From: Clostridia bacterium
GTDB lineage: Bacteria > Bacillota > Clostridia > Acetivibrionales > DSM-2933
Reading direction: 5' to 3'
Assembly: GCA_026418275.1 (NCBI GenBank)
Contig: JAOABQ010000048.1
Coordinates: forward strand, 1 to 64,000
Length of the DNA stretch: 64,000 nucleotides
In this document: positions 30,001 to 39,599 of the stretch, in pieces
How the letters are laid out: each line of letters begins with the position of its first letter
Numbering within the stretch: the stretch's first letter is position 1
The notes under the pieces: model-generated
Seen by the model: only the letters and a program-made list of their open reading frames with translations
The model's database searches: none
Told to the model about the DNA's origin: nothing
Program-made: the position numbers and the translations under genes

Positions 30001-30732
30001 CTAATTGCTAAGCTCTATGCTAAAATTTTTTAATGCATCCAATTCCTCATTCCTCATATATCTCCACTTACCTTCTTCCAGATTCCCCAATATTATACTT
30101 CCGATTGCAATCCTTTTTAAAGCGATTACTTTGTGTCCGATCGCTTCACACATTTTTCTAACTTGTCTATTCTTCCCCTCATGAATTACGATTTCTACCC
30201 AAGTATTGCGGTTTTCCTTCTTAATGATCCGAAATTTGGCTGGGGAAGTTATATAATCCTCTATCTTAAGTCCTTCCTGGAACCGTTTTATTTCTTCTTC
30301 GGTTGGAACACCTTCAATAAAAGCATTGTATACCTTTTCAATTTCATGTTTGGGATGAGTCAAATGATATGTAAGTTCCCCATCATTCGTGAGGATTAAA
30401 AGTCCGGAAGTGTCATAATCCAATCTCCCTACCGGGTAAACTCTTTCCCTGATTTCCTTTATCAAATCAACCACACTTGCACGGCCAAATTGATCCTTAA
30501 CAGTTGTTACATAACCTGTGGGTTTGTTTAATAAAACATAAACCTTTTGTTCGGTCTGTGAAACCAGCCTTCCTTCCACAGTAACCTCATCTTTTTCTGA
30601 CACTTTGGTTCCAAGCTCTGTTACAACCTTACCGTTTATCGCAACCTGTCCACTTTTTATAAGCTCTTCCGATTTTCTTCTGGAAGCCACCCCACACTCT
30701 GCAAGGTATTTTTGAAGCCTTACCTCCACCAT
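30001..30732 (-). CDS. rluB: 23S rRNA pseudouridine synthase, RluB-type
   Basis: 243 residues from the ATG at 30732, which has GGAGGAAGG upstream; the alternative at 30750 overlaps that site. An S4 domain (about 1-55, LQKYLAECGVASRRKSEELI) precedes the catalytic domain with VGRLDYDTSGLLILTNDGEL (catalytic Asp in RLDYDTSG) and the end motif GKNRQVRKMCEAIGHKV. It converts uridine to pseudouridine in helix 89-90 region of 23S rRNA (about position 2605 in E. coli). Last gene of the scpA-scpB-ytfJ cluster. Confidence 0.88.
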   Translation of the reverse strand: MVEVRLQKYLAECGVASRRKSEELIKSGQVAINGKVVTELGTKVSEKDEVTVEGRLVSQTEQKVYVLLNKPTGYVTTVKDQFGRASVVDLIKEIRERVYPVGRLDYDTSGLLILTNDGELTYHLTHPKHEIEKVYNAFIEGVPTEEEIKRFQEGLKIEDYITSPAKFRIIKKENRNTWVEIVIHEGKNRQVRKMCEAIGHKVIALKRIAIGSIILGNLEEGKWRYMRNEELDALKNFSIELSN

Positions 30733-30933
30733 AGTAAAACCTTCCTCCAATAAAATTTCAAAAGAATTATACCATACTCTACTTTAGAAACATAGGAGGA
30801 TTAAACCTATATGCTTAAATCAAACCCTTTCATAATCCTTTAGGAGACCTTAGAAAAATTGAACACTTTAGGCTTTCTGAGGCACCCAAAAGCATTGGAT
30901 GCCTGCCTGAGGGTTTACAGCAAAAATAACAAG

Positions 30934-30957
30934 TACTAAATTGAATTCAATTTAGTA
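30934..30957. other. Perfect 24-bp palindrome
   Basis: TACTAAATTGAATTCAATTT followed by AGTA reads the same on both strands. It lies just beyond the ytfJ stop, so a terminator or operator role is possible, but no T-tract follows strongly. Confidence 0.4.
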
Positions 30958-30976
30958 TAAAATATTAGACAGAGTA

Positions 30977-31432
30977 CTATATCTCTAAAGGTTTTCCTGT
31001 AACCGTTTTGGTTTCCTTTTTTATTAATATTTTATTCTTGATCGTATCATTCGCTTTTTCAATAAGATCAGGTACCATATCAAGAATTTTATCTACCGAT
31101 GAATTCGTATTAACCGGAAGCAGTTTAATCTGGTTTTGGCCAACAACCATAAATCCAACCGGTTGAATGCTTACCCCTGCACCGCTACCTCCTGCAAAAG
31201 GGAACTTTCCTCCCTTGCCTATTTCCTCTTCACCTTCCCCATCCTCTGCAATGCAGCACTTGGAGTATTCTCCCCCTCCTGCTGCAAACCCGAAGGATAC
31301 TCTTGAGATAGGGATGATCACAGTACCATCCGGTGCCTGGACCGCATCACCGACAATGGTATTTACATCGACCATATCTTTTATACTCTGCATCGCCGTT
31401 GTCATTAGACCTTCGATTGGATGTGACGCCAT
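30977..31432 (-). CDS. ytfJ: Sporulation protein YtfJ/GerW
   Basis: 151 residues, GCGGAGG upstream. It begins MASHPIEGLMTTAMQSIKDM and has the typical Gly-rich middle FGFAAGGGEYSKC and the VGFMVVGQNQIKLLPV segment. GerW is needed for normal spore germination in B. subtilis. Expected length for the family. The gene start lies inside the DUF2953 frame. Confidence 0.85.
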   Translation of the reverse strand: MASHPIEGLMTTAMQSIKDMVDVNTIVGDAVQAPDGTVIIPISRVSFGFAAGGGEYSKCCIAEDGEGEEEIGKGGKFPFAGGSGAGVSIQPVGFMVVGQNQIKLLPVNTNSSVDKILDMVPDLIEKANDTIKNKILIKKETKTVTGKPLEI

Positions 31433-32051
31433 GTAAAAACCTCCGCTTCAGATAATTTATAAGTAACTTGAATCCTATAACTATAATATGGACAAATTTG
31501 ATTTTAAATATGCAGTTAAAATCGATATCAAGCCTTTTTTTATTAAAATCGGTTACAACATTAAGACTTTTGTCTAACAGTTTAAATTGGTTGCATATAT
31601 AGGATAAAACCGTACCGCCAAGTGCCCAAAGAGCTCCTCCTGAAATTCCTGTATAATAAGCATCACCAGCCCCGAAAATAATTTCTATCTTTAAATTTTG
31701 AATAATGATTCTCTTTTTCAGGTAATCTTTTGCCTTTTTTATCATCTTTTTATGATTTTGATAAAATTCCTTAAATCGGACACCATGTTCATACATTTCC
31801 TTTAAGCTCAAGGATTCCTTTTTAGTATCCCCTTTGATTCCCTTTTTAACCCGTCTGTACTTTATTCCTTCCTTACCGATATCCGCAAAAGGAAGGGATA
31901 ATTTATAAATACGCAGCCCAAATATAATAAAGGATAAGAGGAACTGATCATCCCTTCCTACTCTTTCATAATCTACGATTATCTTTATCTTTAGAAATGG
32001 TAACACTGCAATAAAAATTGCTAAAAAAATAAAAATAACTAAATAAAGCAT
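31347..32051 (-). CDS. DUF2953 membrane protein (YtfI-like)
   Basis: 234 residues. An N-terminal TM (MLYLVIFIFLAIFIAVLPFL) is followed by a beta-rich domain and the signature GAGDAYYTGISGGALWALGG; this is the DUF2953/YtfI partner of ytfJ in spore formers. The frame runs 86 bases past the ytfJ start and its last ~29 residues are basic and low in similarity to the family, so the natural stop may have been lost. Confidence 0.75.
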   Translation of the reverse strand: MLYLVIFIFLAIFIAVLPFLKIKIIVDYERVGRDDQFLLSFIIFGLRIYKLSLPFADIGKEGIKYRRVKKGIKGDTKKESLSLKEMYEHGVRFKEFYQNHKKMIKKAKDYLKKRIIIQNLKIEIIFGAGDAYYTGISGGALWALGGTVLSYICNQFKLLDKSLNVVTDFNKKRLDIDFNCIFKIKFVHIIVIGFKLLINYLKRRFLHGVTSNRRSNDNGDAEYKRYGRCKYHCR

Positions 32052-32115
32052 TATTACACCTCATTTAGCTATTTTTACCTTTTTGCTAATAAAATACACC
32101 TGTTTTACAATTTTT

Positions 32116-32664
32116 TTAATCGATGGGTACATCCATAACAACAGTGGGAATTTCATTCATTTCCAACCGGGGTAGATCGCCTACAGACCTAAAACCAAAG
32201 GATTTTAAAAATTCGTCGGTCGTTTCGTATAACATGGGTTTTCCGGGTGCATCCATTCTCCCGGCTTCACGAATAAGATTCCGGTCTAAGAGCCTTGTAA
32301 CCGCGCTGTCGGAGTTTACTCCCCGGATTGCCTCTATCTTAGCCCTGGTAATAGGTTGATTATAGGCTACAATGGCTAATGTTTCAAAGGCTGCCTGGGA
32401 TAATCCCTGTTTTTGTCTTGGTTCAAAAAGCCTTTTAATATATTCATGATGCTCAAACCGGGTACACAGCTGGTAAGACTGGTTGATCTCCCGGATCATA
32501 ATGCCCCTTTTGGAATTTTTATAATTTAAAATCATATTATTGAGCACAAGCTTTACAGCTTTTTTATCCACTTCCAAAATCTCTGCAATCTTCTCCAAAG
32601 GAAGCCGATCGCCTGATGCAAAAAGCAAACCTTCAATTATTGCTTCCATATCCTTAATCTCCAT
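32116..32664 (-). CDS. scpB: Segregation and condensation protein B
   Basis: 182 residues from the ATG at 32664 (GGGG 7 bases upstream; a GTG at 32676 overlaps it). Tandem winged-helix domains: MEAIIEGLLFASGDRLPLEK and SQAAFETLAIVAYNQPITRA are the conserved marks. It is the kite-protein partner of ScpA in the Smc-ScpAB condensin that organises the chromosome. Confidence 0.9.
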   Translation of the reverse strand: MEIKDMEAIIEGLLFASGDRLPLEKIAEILEVDKKAVKLVLNNMILNYKNSKRGIMIREINQSYQLCTRFEHHEYIKRLFEPRQKQGLSQAAFETLAIVAYNQPITRAKIEAIRGVNSDSAVTRLLDRNLIREAGRMDAPGKPMLYETTDEFLKSFGFRSVGDLPRLEMNEIPTVVMDVPID

Positions 32665-32704
32665 ATAAAACCCCACTTTTTATATAATGAATGGGTCTTA
32701 TGAT

Positions 32705-33493
32705 TTAGTCTTCACCGACAACCTTTTCATCGTCGAATTCATCAAGATAATTATCGTTACGGTGGATGATAATATCTGAAAATTGTCTTTGCTGTTCCAC
32801 CCGGATCCTTTTTAGCTTTGCCAGTTCAAGGATGGCTAAAAAACCGGTAACAACCTCCAATTTGGTCTTTGTTCGGATAGAAAACAAGTCTGTAAATCTC
32901 ACAAAAACCTTGCTCATTAAGGACCGGATTACTTCCTTCATCTTACTCTTTAAAGATATTTTTTCATGTTGAATGATTTTAGCCATTTTAGTGGTCGTAT
33001 CATTCATTTTTCTCCGGTTTCTTTCAAGCATATCCATATAAACCCGCCTGAGTTCATATGGATTCAAATCCAGAATCTCCTCTTCCCACTTAAAGTCCAT
33101 TACCTCGGGAAGTTTATAATAAAGCTTGTCCCACATCTTCTCATTTTCCCGCAAGGTATGGGCAAATTCTTTAAACTTCTTGTACTCTATTAATTTCATA
33201 ACCAATTCTTCTCTGGGGTCTATTTCCTCATCCTGCTTTTCCTTTTTATCCGGCAAAAGCATTCTGGACTTTATGTGAAGCAGCGTAGCTGCAAGCACAA
33301 GAAATTCGCTGGCAATTTCCAAATCCAGCTCTTGCATGGCATAGAGGTAATCCATGTATTGATCGGTTATGTCATCAATTGGAATATCGTAAATTTTCAT
33401 CTGATTCTTTTCAATCAGATGAAATAATAAATCAAAAGGCCCCTCAAAGTTTTGAATTTTAATTTTACACGCTTTCGTTAATGCGCTCTCCAT
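32705..33493 (-). CDS. scpA: Segregation and condensation protein A
   Basis: 262 residues. IKIQNFEGPFDLLFHLIEKN (about 11-30) is the kleisin N-terminal domain; DITDQYMDYLYAMQELDLEI and VTGFLAILELAKLKRIRVEQ complete the fold. It bridges the Smc heads in condensin. It sits 28 bases upstream of scpB and 7 bases after trpS. Confidence 0.92.
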   Translation of the reverse strand: MESALTKACKIKIQNFEGPFDLLFHLIEKNQMKIYDIPIDDITDQYMDYLYAMQELDLEIASEFLVLAATLLHIKSRMLLPDKKEKQDEEIDPREELVMKLIEYKKFKEFAHTLRENEKMWDKLYYKLPEVMDFKWEEEILDLNPYELRRVYMDMLERNRRKMNDTTTKMAKIIQHEKISLKSKMKEVIRSLMSKVFVRFTDLFSIRTKTKLEVVTGFLAILELAKLKRIRVEQQRQFSDIIIHRNDNYLDEFDDEKVVGED

Positions 33494-33499
33494 TTAAAA

Positions 33500-34486
33500 T
33501 CACCAATCTATTTTCATTGCGCTTCTAACTTCTTCCATGGTTTTCTGTGCCCTTTTTCTCGCATTTTCATTACCGGCTTCGATAATTTCCCGGATCATTT
33601 CCGGCTTTTGCAAAAGTGCCTGACGACGTTCGTAAATCGGTGTCATATAATTGACCATTTTTTCCGCTAAGTTGCGTTTACACTGTACACAACCGATTTT
33701 CCCGCCTTTGCACTGTTCCTCAATATCCGTAACTTCCCCTTCATTAAATACCTTATGGAAAGAGAACACCGTACATACATCCGGGTGTCCGGGATCGTCC
33801 TTTCTGATTCTTGCTGGGTCGGTTATCATGGTACTGACTTTCTTTCTTATCGTATCAGGGCTATCGGATAGTGCAATGGTATTTCCATAGCTCTTGCTCA
33901 TTTTTCTTCCATCCAGCCCGGGTAGAACCTTTGACTTTGTAAGCTTAGGCTGTGGCTCAGGGAAAACTTCACTAAAAAGGAAGTTAAACCTTCTGGCGAT
34001 TTCCCGTGTCAATTCAAGGTGCGGCAGCTGGTCCTCTCCGACAGGAACAAAATTTGCCTTGTAGACAAGGATATCTGCAGCCTGCAAGCATGGGTAGCCG
34101 AGAAATCCGTATGTGGTAATATTTTTATCCTTCATTTGTGACAGCTGGTCCTTATACGTGGGGCAGCGCGTGAGCCATGCCAGCGGAGTGGACATGGAGA
34201 AAAGCAAATGAAGCTCTGCATGTTCCTTAATGCTTGATTGTAGGAACATTGTGCACTTTTCAGGGCTAAGCCCGCTGCTAAGCCAATCGATTACAAGGTC
34301 ATTTATGTTTTCTTTTATATTAGAAGTATCTTCATATCCGGTTGTTAACGCATGCCAATCGGCAACAAAAAAATAGCATTCATATTCATCCTGCAGCTTA
34401 ATCCAGTTTTCCAAAGCACCGAAATAATTCCCCAGATGCATTGCGCCGGTTGGTCTCATTCCACTTAATATAATTCCCTTTTTCAA
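33500..34486 (-). CDS. trpS: Tryptophanyl-tRNA synthetase
   Basis: 328 residues, TTG start at 34486 with AGGAGA upstream. Class I signatures: GAMHLGNYFGAL carries the HIGH variant (MHLG) and KMSKSYGNTI is the KMSKS loop. It charges tRNA-Trp. Length is standard for the bacterial enzyme. No T-box antiterminator (AGGGTGGNACC) was seen upstream. Confidence 0.92.
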   Translation of the reverse strand: MKKGIILSGMRPTGAMHLGNYFGALENWIKLQDEYECYFFVADWHALTTGYEDTSNIKENINDLVIDWLSSGLSPEKCTMFLQSSIKEHAELHLLFSMSTPLAWLTRCPTYKDQLSQMKDKNITTYGFLGYPCLQAADILVYKANFVPVGEDQLPHLELTREIARRFNFLFSEVFPEPQPKLTKSKVLPGLDGRKMSKSYGNTIALSDSPDTIRKKVSTMITDPARIRKDDPGHPDVCTVFSFHKVFNEGEVTDIEEQCKGGKIGCVQCKRNLAEKMVNYMTPIYERRQALLQKPEMIREIIEAGNENARKRAQKTMEEVRSAMKIDW

Positions 34487-34639
34487 CTTGGTTCACTCTC
34501 CTAATCCATTGTCAATATTATGTTAGCATAACCATGATTGGTTTTACAATAGAAATTAAAGTTTTAAATTGATTTAGCTGGACAATAATTATTGCAACAT
34601 GATAAAATTTAGGAAATCGATTATGAAAAGGAGCATAGC

Positions 34640-35278
34640 ATGTTTGATCTAGATCTGACTACCATACTATTAACAGTTCCCGGAGTTATCCTAGGTTTTT
34701 CAGTACATGAGTTTTCCCATGCCATTGTAGCAGACCGATTGGGAGACCCAACACCAAGAAATCAAGGAAAACTCACTCTGTCCCCCAAAGAACATATTGA
34801 CCCTGTTGGTCTTATTTTAATTTTATTTGCCGGATTCGGTTGGGCTAAACCGGTAGAAACAAACCCTAGAAATTTTAGAAACCCTAAAAGAGACAGTACA
34901 CTCGTTTCCCTCGCTGGTCCCGTATCCAACTTGTTAATAGCTATATTATTTGGTATTTTACTTAAAATAATATTGGCAGCAAACATTTTTGACTCAACTA
35001 ATTCTGTAGGTAATAATTTAATATTAGTTTTTGATAGAGTGATTTGGATAAATGTTATTCTTTTTGTATTTAATCTTATTCCTATTCCTCCTTTAGACGG
35101 ATTCCATGTATTGTCAAACATAATATCTTTTAAAAATTACAATATAATTAATTTCCTTTACAGATATGGCTTCGTTATTTTAATCATTTTTATTCTCACT
35201 GGGTTTTTCTCAAAGGTAATCAGGCCGCTTTATATAAGTATTTACAATACCATTTATACATTACTGGGAATAATTTAA
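34640..35278 (+). CDS. Site-2 protease family (M50) membrane metalloprotease
   Basis: 212 residues, AAAAGGAGC upstream. The zinc motif HEFSH lies at 23-27 and the second motif FNLIPIPPLDGFH (about 146-158) gives the third ligand Asp. Five to six TM segments, no PDZ domain. It cuts substrates inside the membrane. Divergent to trpS, a common neighbour in Clostridia; convergent with the cupin gene. Confidence 0.85.
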   Translation: MFDLDLTTILLTVPGVILGFSVHEFSHAIVADRLGDPTPRNQGKLTLSPKEHIDPVGLILILFAGFGWAKPVETNPRNFRNPKRDSTLVSLAGPVSNLLIAILFGILLKIILAANIFDSTNSVGNNLILVFDRVIWINVILFVFNLIPIPPLDGFHVLSNIISFKNYNIINFLYRYGFVILIIFILTGFFSKVIRPLYISIYNTIYTLLGII

Positions 35279-35306
35279 AAAAGGGACCCTAGCAGGTCCC
35301 CTTTTT
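35277..35306. terminator. Bidirectional terminator
   Basis: A-run, GGGACC, loop of six, GGTCCC, T-run. Shared by the convergent protease and cupin genes. Confidence 0.75.
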
Positions 35307-35667
35307 AAATCCATTCAATTTCAGATTGTATTGCTCCACCTGTATTATCTGTATTTAACGTACCGGAAGGTTCAATGAGAAGACAGCATACCTCTTCTTC
35401 ACATACAGGTCTATGCTCGATTCCTTTGGGAATGACTACCATTTCTCCTTCAGCCAATTCCAACATTTTATCCCTCAGCTCTATTTTCATTTTGCCTTCT
35501 ACAACAATAAAAACCTCATCGGTTTCGGGATGGCTGTGCCATCCCATTACTCTTTTAGCTTTTATAAGGGTAAAATTGTAATTGTTCATTTGAGCGATCA
35601 GCTTATACTGATGTAAATCTTTCACAAGGCTTGCTTTTTGTTTCAAATTAATAACATCGATGTTCAT
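35305..35667 (-). CDS. Small cupin-domain protein
   Basis: 120 residues. The cupin motif 1 GWHSHPETDEVFIVVEGKM (about 42-60) contains HxH and Glu, and motif 2 GEMVVIPKGIEHRP holds the last His. The metal-binding set is complete. Single-domain cupins act as isomerases, dioxygenases or sensors; the function here cannot be assigned. Confidence 0.75.
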   Translation of the reverse strand: MNIDVINLKQKASLVKDLHQYKLIAQMNNYNFTLIKAKRVMGWHSHPETDEVFIVVEGKMKIELRDKMLELAEGEMVVIPKGIEHRPVCEEEVCCLLIEPSGTLNTDNTGGAIQSEIEWI

Positions 35668-35696
35668 TTTATCACCTAAAAGTGTTTCTAAGAATA

Positions 35697-37118
35697 CTAT
35701 TTCACATTGTTCACAATTTTAATTTCGGCCTTCCACTTTTTCATCAAATTGGCCATATAATCTTCTTTTATTTGCATTTCTACTGTAGATTTAATCTGGG
35801 CTTTAACATCATCCAATTGAAGCTGTTTTTCCGGAATTTTCTCTTCCAGCTTTAAAATATGGTAACCATATTCTGTTTCTACAATGCCGCTCACTTCTCC
35901 AACTTTTAAGGCAAAAGCCGCATTCTTAAATTCTTCAATAAATGGATCGTTTCTGGTAAATTTATATCCTTCAGGATTTGATTTCATGCCGGGATCCTCT
36001 CCAAACTCACTTACAAGTTTGTCAAAATCTCCTCCCTCTTTCACTTTTGCCAAAATTTCTTCAGCTTTCTTTTTGGCTTCCGCCTTTTTCTCCTCAGAAT
36101 ACCTTTCACGGGTATTGGTATCCATGGTTGCAATTAATATATGTTTTGCCCGGACTTGCTCGGGTTCAACAAAATTTGACTTGTTTTTCTCATAAAATGC
36201 TTTGTAATCCTCCTCACCGGGAGTAAGGCTTTGCGTAAGCTTAGTTGACAATTGATAATAGATATAAGCTTGCTTGCTAAATTCTACAAACTCATTAAAG
36301 TATGCCCCTGTTTCTCCAAGATATTTTCTAACTTCTCCAATTCCATTGTTTGCGGTGACAACACTTTGCAGTCTTTGATTTATTTCATCCATACCCTTTT
36401 CATCAATAACGATTTTATTTTCTGCAGCCTTTTTATCCATGATCTTCATAGTGACAATATCGTCGAAAACCTTTTGCTTCAATTTGTCCTTTTCTTCGTC
36501 ACTAACCTTTCCATCCGGAGTCTGTGAAGACACCTGCTTTAACGTAAGATTGTAATGGTATTCAAACTCCCTTTGAGTAATTTTCGCATCGCCTACACTG
36601 CCGATATATGTATCCTTTACGTCACTGATATACACACACTTCTTCTTACTATCCCACTCCACTTTTTTATTAAATATTTCCGAAAAATACCGAACAGGGA
36701 TAAAGGTTCTGTTTTCATAAAGAATGGAGTCAATATATGCGTCATAACCGTCTGCTTTAAACTGATAAGCGTTGGGGTATAACTTTACCTTTTGGCTACC
36801 CTTTAAGGCTACACTTTCCTTTACTTTGTTTTTTTCGTTGGTGCCTTTTCCAAGCTTTATGTTTACAACTTTATTTTTGCTATCTACTACAAGATCACTG
36901 TTAAAATAGTAGCAAATGTTCCGCATGGGTATGTATAGTCTTCCGTTGTAAATAATGGTGCTCAGGTCCAGTGGTTTGTTGTTCCAGTAAACCGGTGCCG
37001 TATTGAGTTCTACTCTGGCATCAACCGGCTGCAATTTGTTTTCTTCTGCAAAAGATGTTTGTCCCGCAATAAAACTCACTGCGAGAGAAATGAACAGCAG
37101 CTTAATTCCTTTTTTCAA
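35697..37118 (-). CDS. Secreted PrsA/SurA-like peptidyl-prolyl isomerase with CuAO stalk domains
   Basis: 473 residues. Signal peptide 1-24 without a lipobox Cys (unlike PrsA lipoproteins). Two CuAO-N1-like segments follow (about 40-85, YNGRLYIPMRNICYYFNSDL; and about 105-165, YENRTFIPVRYFSEIFNKKV), then a SurA-N-like helical chaperone part (about 175-300) and a parvulin domain (about 310-425, RAKHILIATMD, GGDFDKLVSEFGEDPGMKS, EYGYHILKLE). It helps fold exported proteins outside the membrane. The CuAO domains may attach it to the wall. Confidence 0.82.
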   Translation of the reverse strand: MKKGIKLLFISLAVSFIAGQTSFAEENKLQPVDARVELNTAPVYWNNKPLDLSTIIYNGRLYIPMRNICYYFNSDLVVDSKNKVVNIKLGKGTNEKNKVKESVALKGSQKVKLYPNAYQFKADGYDAYIDSILYENRTFIPVRYFSEIFNKKVEWDSKKKCVYISDVKDTYIGSVGDAKITQREFEYHYNLTLKQVSSQTPDGKVSDEEKDKLKQKVFDDIVTMKIMDKKAAENKIVIDEKGMDEINQRLQSVVTANNGIGEVRKYLGETGAYFNEFVEFSKQAYIYYQLSTKLTQSLTPGEEDYKAFYEKNKSNFVEPEQVRAKHILIATMDTNTRERYSEEKKAEAKKKAEEILAKVKEGGDFDKLVSEFGEDPGMKSNPEGYKFTRNDPFIEEFKNAAFALKVGEVSGIVETEYGYHILKLEEKIPEKQLQLDDVKAQIKSTVEMQIKEDYMANLMKKWKAEIKIVNNVK

Positions 37119-37274
37119 TTTGCTACACCCCTTATGTAAATTTTATTATACTTATTTCATTCAACAATATCTAAAAAATTACCTATTGTAAAACGTATTT
37201 TTCTAAGCGTTGATTATAATTATTGAATGCAAATCGAGTATAAATTGTACTCTCATTATAACAGATACTACAAA

Positions 37275-37300
37275 AAAAAGCACGTTTTAGCGTGCTTTTT
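37275..37300 (-). terminator. Terminator of lysA
   Basis: AAAAAGCACG pairs with CGTGCTTTTT around a six-base loop, 20 bases past the lysA stop. Confidence 0.75.
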
Positions 37301-37320
37301 GTAATTTCTACTTTATTCTT

Positions 37321-38634
37321 TTATAGATCCTCCGGAATTATATCGTTTCTTACGATATCGTCAAAATCCTCCCGCTTTACAATAACCCTTGACTTACTAT
37401 CCTTTACCAGGACAACAGGAGGTCTCGGAATCCGGTTGTAATTGCTGGACATGGAATAGTTGTAAGCGCCTGTAGCCAATACGGCCAGAACATCCCCAAC
37501 TTTAATTTCAGGCATCAAGAGATCCTTTGCGAGAAGGTCGCCTGATTCGCAGCACTTCCCGGCAATTGTAACCTTTTCACTCTTTATTGCGTCCGGTCTG
37601 TTGGCCAAAACCGCATCATAAGGAGATTGGTACAATGCATATCTTGGATTATCACACATGCCGCCATCCACAGAAACATATTTTCTAACATCTTTTATAT
37701 CCTTCACGGCACCGATCTTGTATAGGGTAATCCCCGCGGATGCTACGATGGAACGGCCCGGTTCCATAACAATAAAGGGAAGCTTAATTCTTTTATCTTC
37801 GCATAAACCCTTTACTACTTTTGAAACAGATTCTATATAATGATCGTATTCGATCGGGTCATGTTCCGGTATATATTTAATACCGAAGCCGCCTCCCAAA
37901 TTAAGCTCTTCAATTTCTATTCCCAGCTTTTCCTTTACTTCTGCAATAAAACTGATCATTACTTTTGCAGCAAGCTCAAAGGGCGCCAGGTCAAAGATCT
38001 GTGATCCGATATGGCAGTGTACACCCACTACCTTTACATTACTGAGTTTAGAAGCAGTTTCATAAATATCAAATGCTTCTCCATTCTCCAAAGCAACCCC
38101 AAATTTTGAATCAATCTGCCCGGTTTGCACAAAATCATGGGTATGTGCATCAATACCCGGTTTTATTCTGAAAGAAATGTTTACAATTTTACCTTTTTCT
38201 GATGCAATTTTGTTTATATGATGAAGTTCTTCCTTGTTATCAACAACGATTCTTCGAATATTATGGTCTATAGCTAGTTCCAGTTCCTCGATCATCTTAT
38301 TATTCCCATGGAAATAAACCTTGTCCATTGGGAAGCCTGCTTTAAGGGCAGTATATAATTCTCCGCCCGAAACTACGTCCAGACCTAAACCTTCCTGTTC
38401 TGCAATCTTGCACATTGCCATCGTACAAAACGCCTTGCTTGCAAAAAGCACCAATCCGTTTCCGGAGTAATACTTATCCATGGCATTCTTATATGTACGG
38501 CAGTTTTTCCTAATAAGTCCTTCATCCATGACATACAATGGAGTACCGTACTGCTCCACCAAATCAACACAATCGCATCCGCCGATTTCCAAATGATTTC
38601 TGTTATTTACCTTTAAAGCCTCTGAAACAAACAT
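37321..38634 (-). CDS. lysA: Diaminopimelate decarboxylase
   Basis: 437 residues from the ATG at 38634, which has GGATGGTGA upstream; an in-frame ATG at 38685 has none. PLP lysine in LVLFASKAFCTMAM (about 62), GSQIFDLAPF, LNLGGGFGIKY, EPGRSIVASAG and the end motif GKCCESGDLLAKD are all present. It decarboxylates meso-diaminopimelate to lysine, the last step of lysine synthesis. A structured leader of about 110 nt precedes the start. Confidence 0.92.
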   Translation of the reverse strand: MFVSEALKVNNRNHLEIGGCDCVDLVEQYGTPLYVMDEGLIRKNCRTYKNAMDKYYSGNGLVLFASKAFCTMAMCKIAEQEGLGLDVVSGGELYTALKAGFPMDKVYFHGNNKMIEELELAIDHNIRRIVVDNKEELHHINKIASEKGKIVNISFRIKPGIDAHTHDFVQTGQIDSKFGVALENGEAFDIYETASKLSNVKVVGVHCHIGSQIFDLAPFELAAKVMISFIAEVKEKLGIEIEELNLGGGFGIKYIPEHDPIEYDHYIESVSKVVKGLCEDKRIKLPFIVMEPGRSIVASAGITLYKIGAVKDIKDVRKYVSVDGGMCDNPRYALYQSPYDAVLANRPDAIKSEKVTIAGKCCESGDLLAKDLLMPEIKVGDVLAVLATGAYNYSMSSNYNRIPRPPVVLVKDSKSRVIVKREDFDDIVRNDIIPEDL

Positions 38635-38787
38635 AATTTCACCATCCGTAATTTTTAGTCTTATACATTTATCTTTCCCAAGCAATCCATGACAGGTTTT
38701 ATTACCTGCATCTCCTCTATGAGGTATTACTTAGAGCTAAAGATATGGTAGCATTTTAAGTTTAAAGAGTCAAGTTACGTAAACAAA
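38635..38787 (-). promoter_or_regulatory. Promoter and structured leader of lysA
   Basis: On the minus strand TTGACT and TACCAT with 17-base spacing form a sigma-A type promoter. The transcribed leader contains stems ACCTCATAGAGG and GCAGGTAATAAAACCTGT before the ribosome binding site. It does not show the core of the lysine riboswitch or a T-box; it may be another regulatory RNA or simple hairpins. Confidence 0.4.
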
Positions 38788-38843
38788 AATTTTAACAACT
38801 CAATGGCTTGTTCAATACGAAGATGCTTCACTTAAATACTTAA

Positions 38844-39599
38844 CTAAACTCCCGAGTTGGATTTTATGATCTCTTCAAATAAGATATAGGGATTCATATT
38901 GGTAGAAGGTTCAATCTTGAATTTATCCCTGAAATAATTGTTTAAATGATATAAAAATACATCTCTTCTTTCGCCTAATGAATACTTTCTTTCCAGAAAC
39001 TCTTTCAAAATGCTGTACTCAAAATTGGTTACAGGATATTTATTTGCCGTTTCCGCGTGAGTTAGTCCGTATTCCGCTTTTGCGATCAAACGGTCCAATG
39101 TCACCGGCTGTTCCGCTGTTTTTATCTTAACAACAACCGTACCGGCCGCAAAATCTCCAATTCTTTTATACTGCTTTGTAAATAATATCACCAGTGCTCC
39201 CACTAAGTACATGGTTGGCATCATATCCACCAATCTTACAATATTTCTGATCATTGAATCCAGGAAATTGATAGGTGCTCCATTTTCCTTGATCACCTTA
39301 AGCTTAACCACTTTTTTTCCCGGGGATTGGCCGTTTAATATCATTTCAAAGAAAATAAAATACCCCGCATTGATCAAAAAGATGATAATAATGCCGATAG
39401 CAGCCATTAATGAGTTTCCATAAAAGGACATATAGATATCTTCAGCTGTTTGAAACCCGATAGCAAATGCTACAATCATTAAAAGTACAACCTGGATCAG
39501 ATAATCAATGAATGCGGCTATAAATCTTGATCCGGTTCCCGCAAGCTCATACTCAACAAAAACATTCTCGGGAGTGAGAATATTAAGAAGTTTTCTCAT
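38844..39599 (-). CDS. RDD-family membrane protein
   Basis: 251 residues. The N-terminal half is the RDD fold: FVEYELAGTGSRFIAAFIDY includes the conserved R..D, with TM helices to about residue 165 and GDFAAGTVVVKI closing the domain. The cytoplasmic C-terminal part (about 170-251) is charged. RDD proteins often accompany SpoIIM-like and DUF58/MoxR genes, as here; role in transport or envelope homeostasis unknown. Confidence 0.8.
   Translation of the reverse strand: MRKLLNILTPENVFVEYELAGTGSRFIAAFIDYLIQVVLLMIVAFAIGFQTAEDIYMSFYGNSLMAAIGIIIIFLINAGYFIFFEMILNGQSPGKKVVKLKVIKENGAPINFLDSMIRNIVRLVDMMPTMYLVGALVILFTKQYKRIGDFAAGTVVVKIKTAEQPVTLDRLIAKAEYGLTHAETANKYPVTNFEYSILKEFLERKYSLGERRDVFLYHLNNYFRDKFKIEPSTNMNPYILFEEIIKSNSGV

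Noticed and set aside
34487-34640. T-box regulator upstream of trpS
   Set aside because: The AGGGTGGNACC core and specifier stem were looked for and not found in this short interval.
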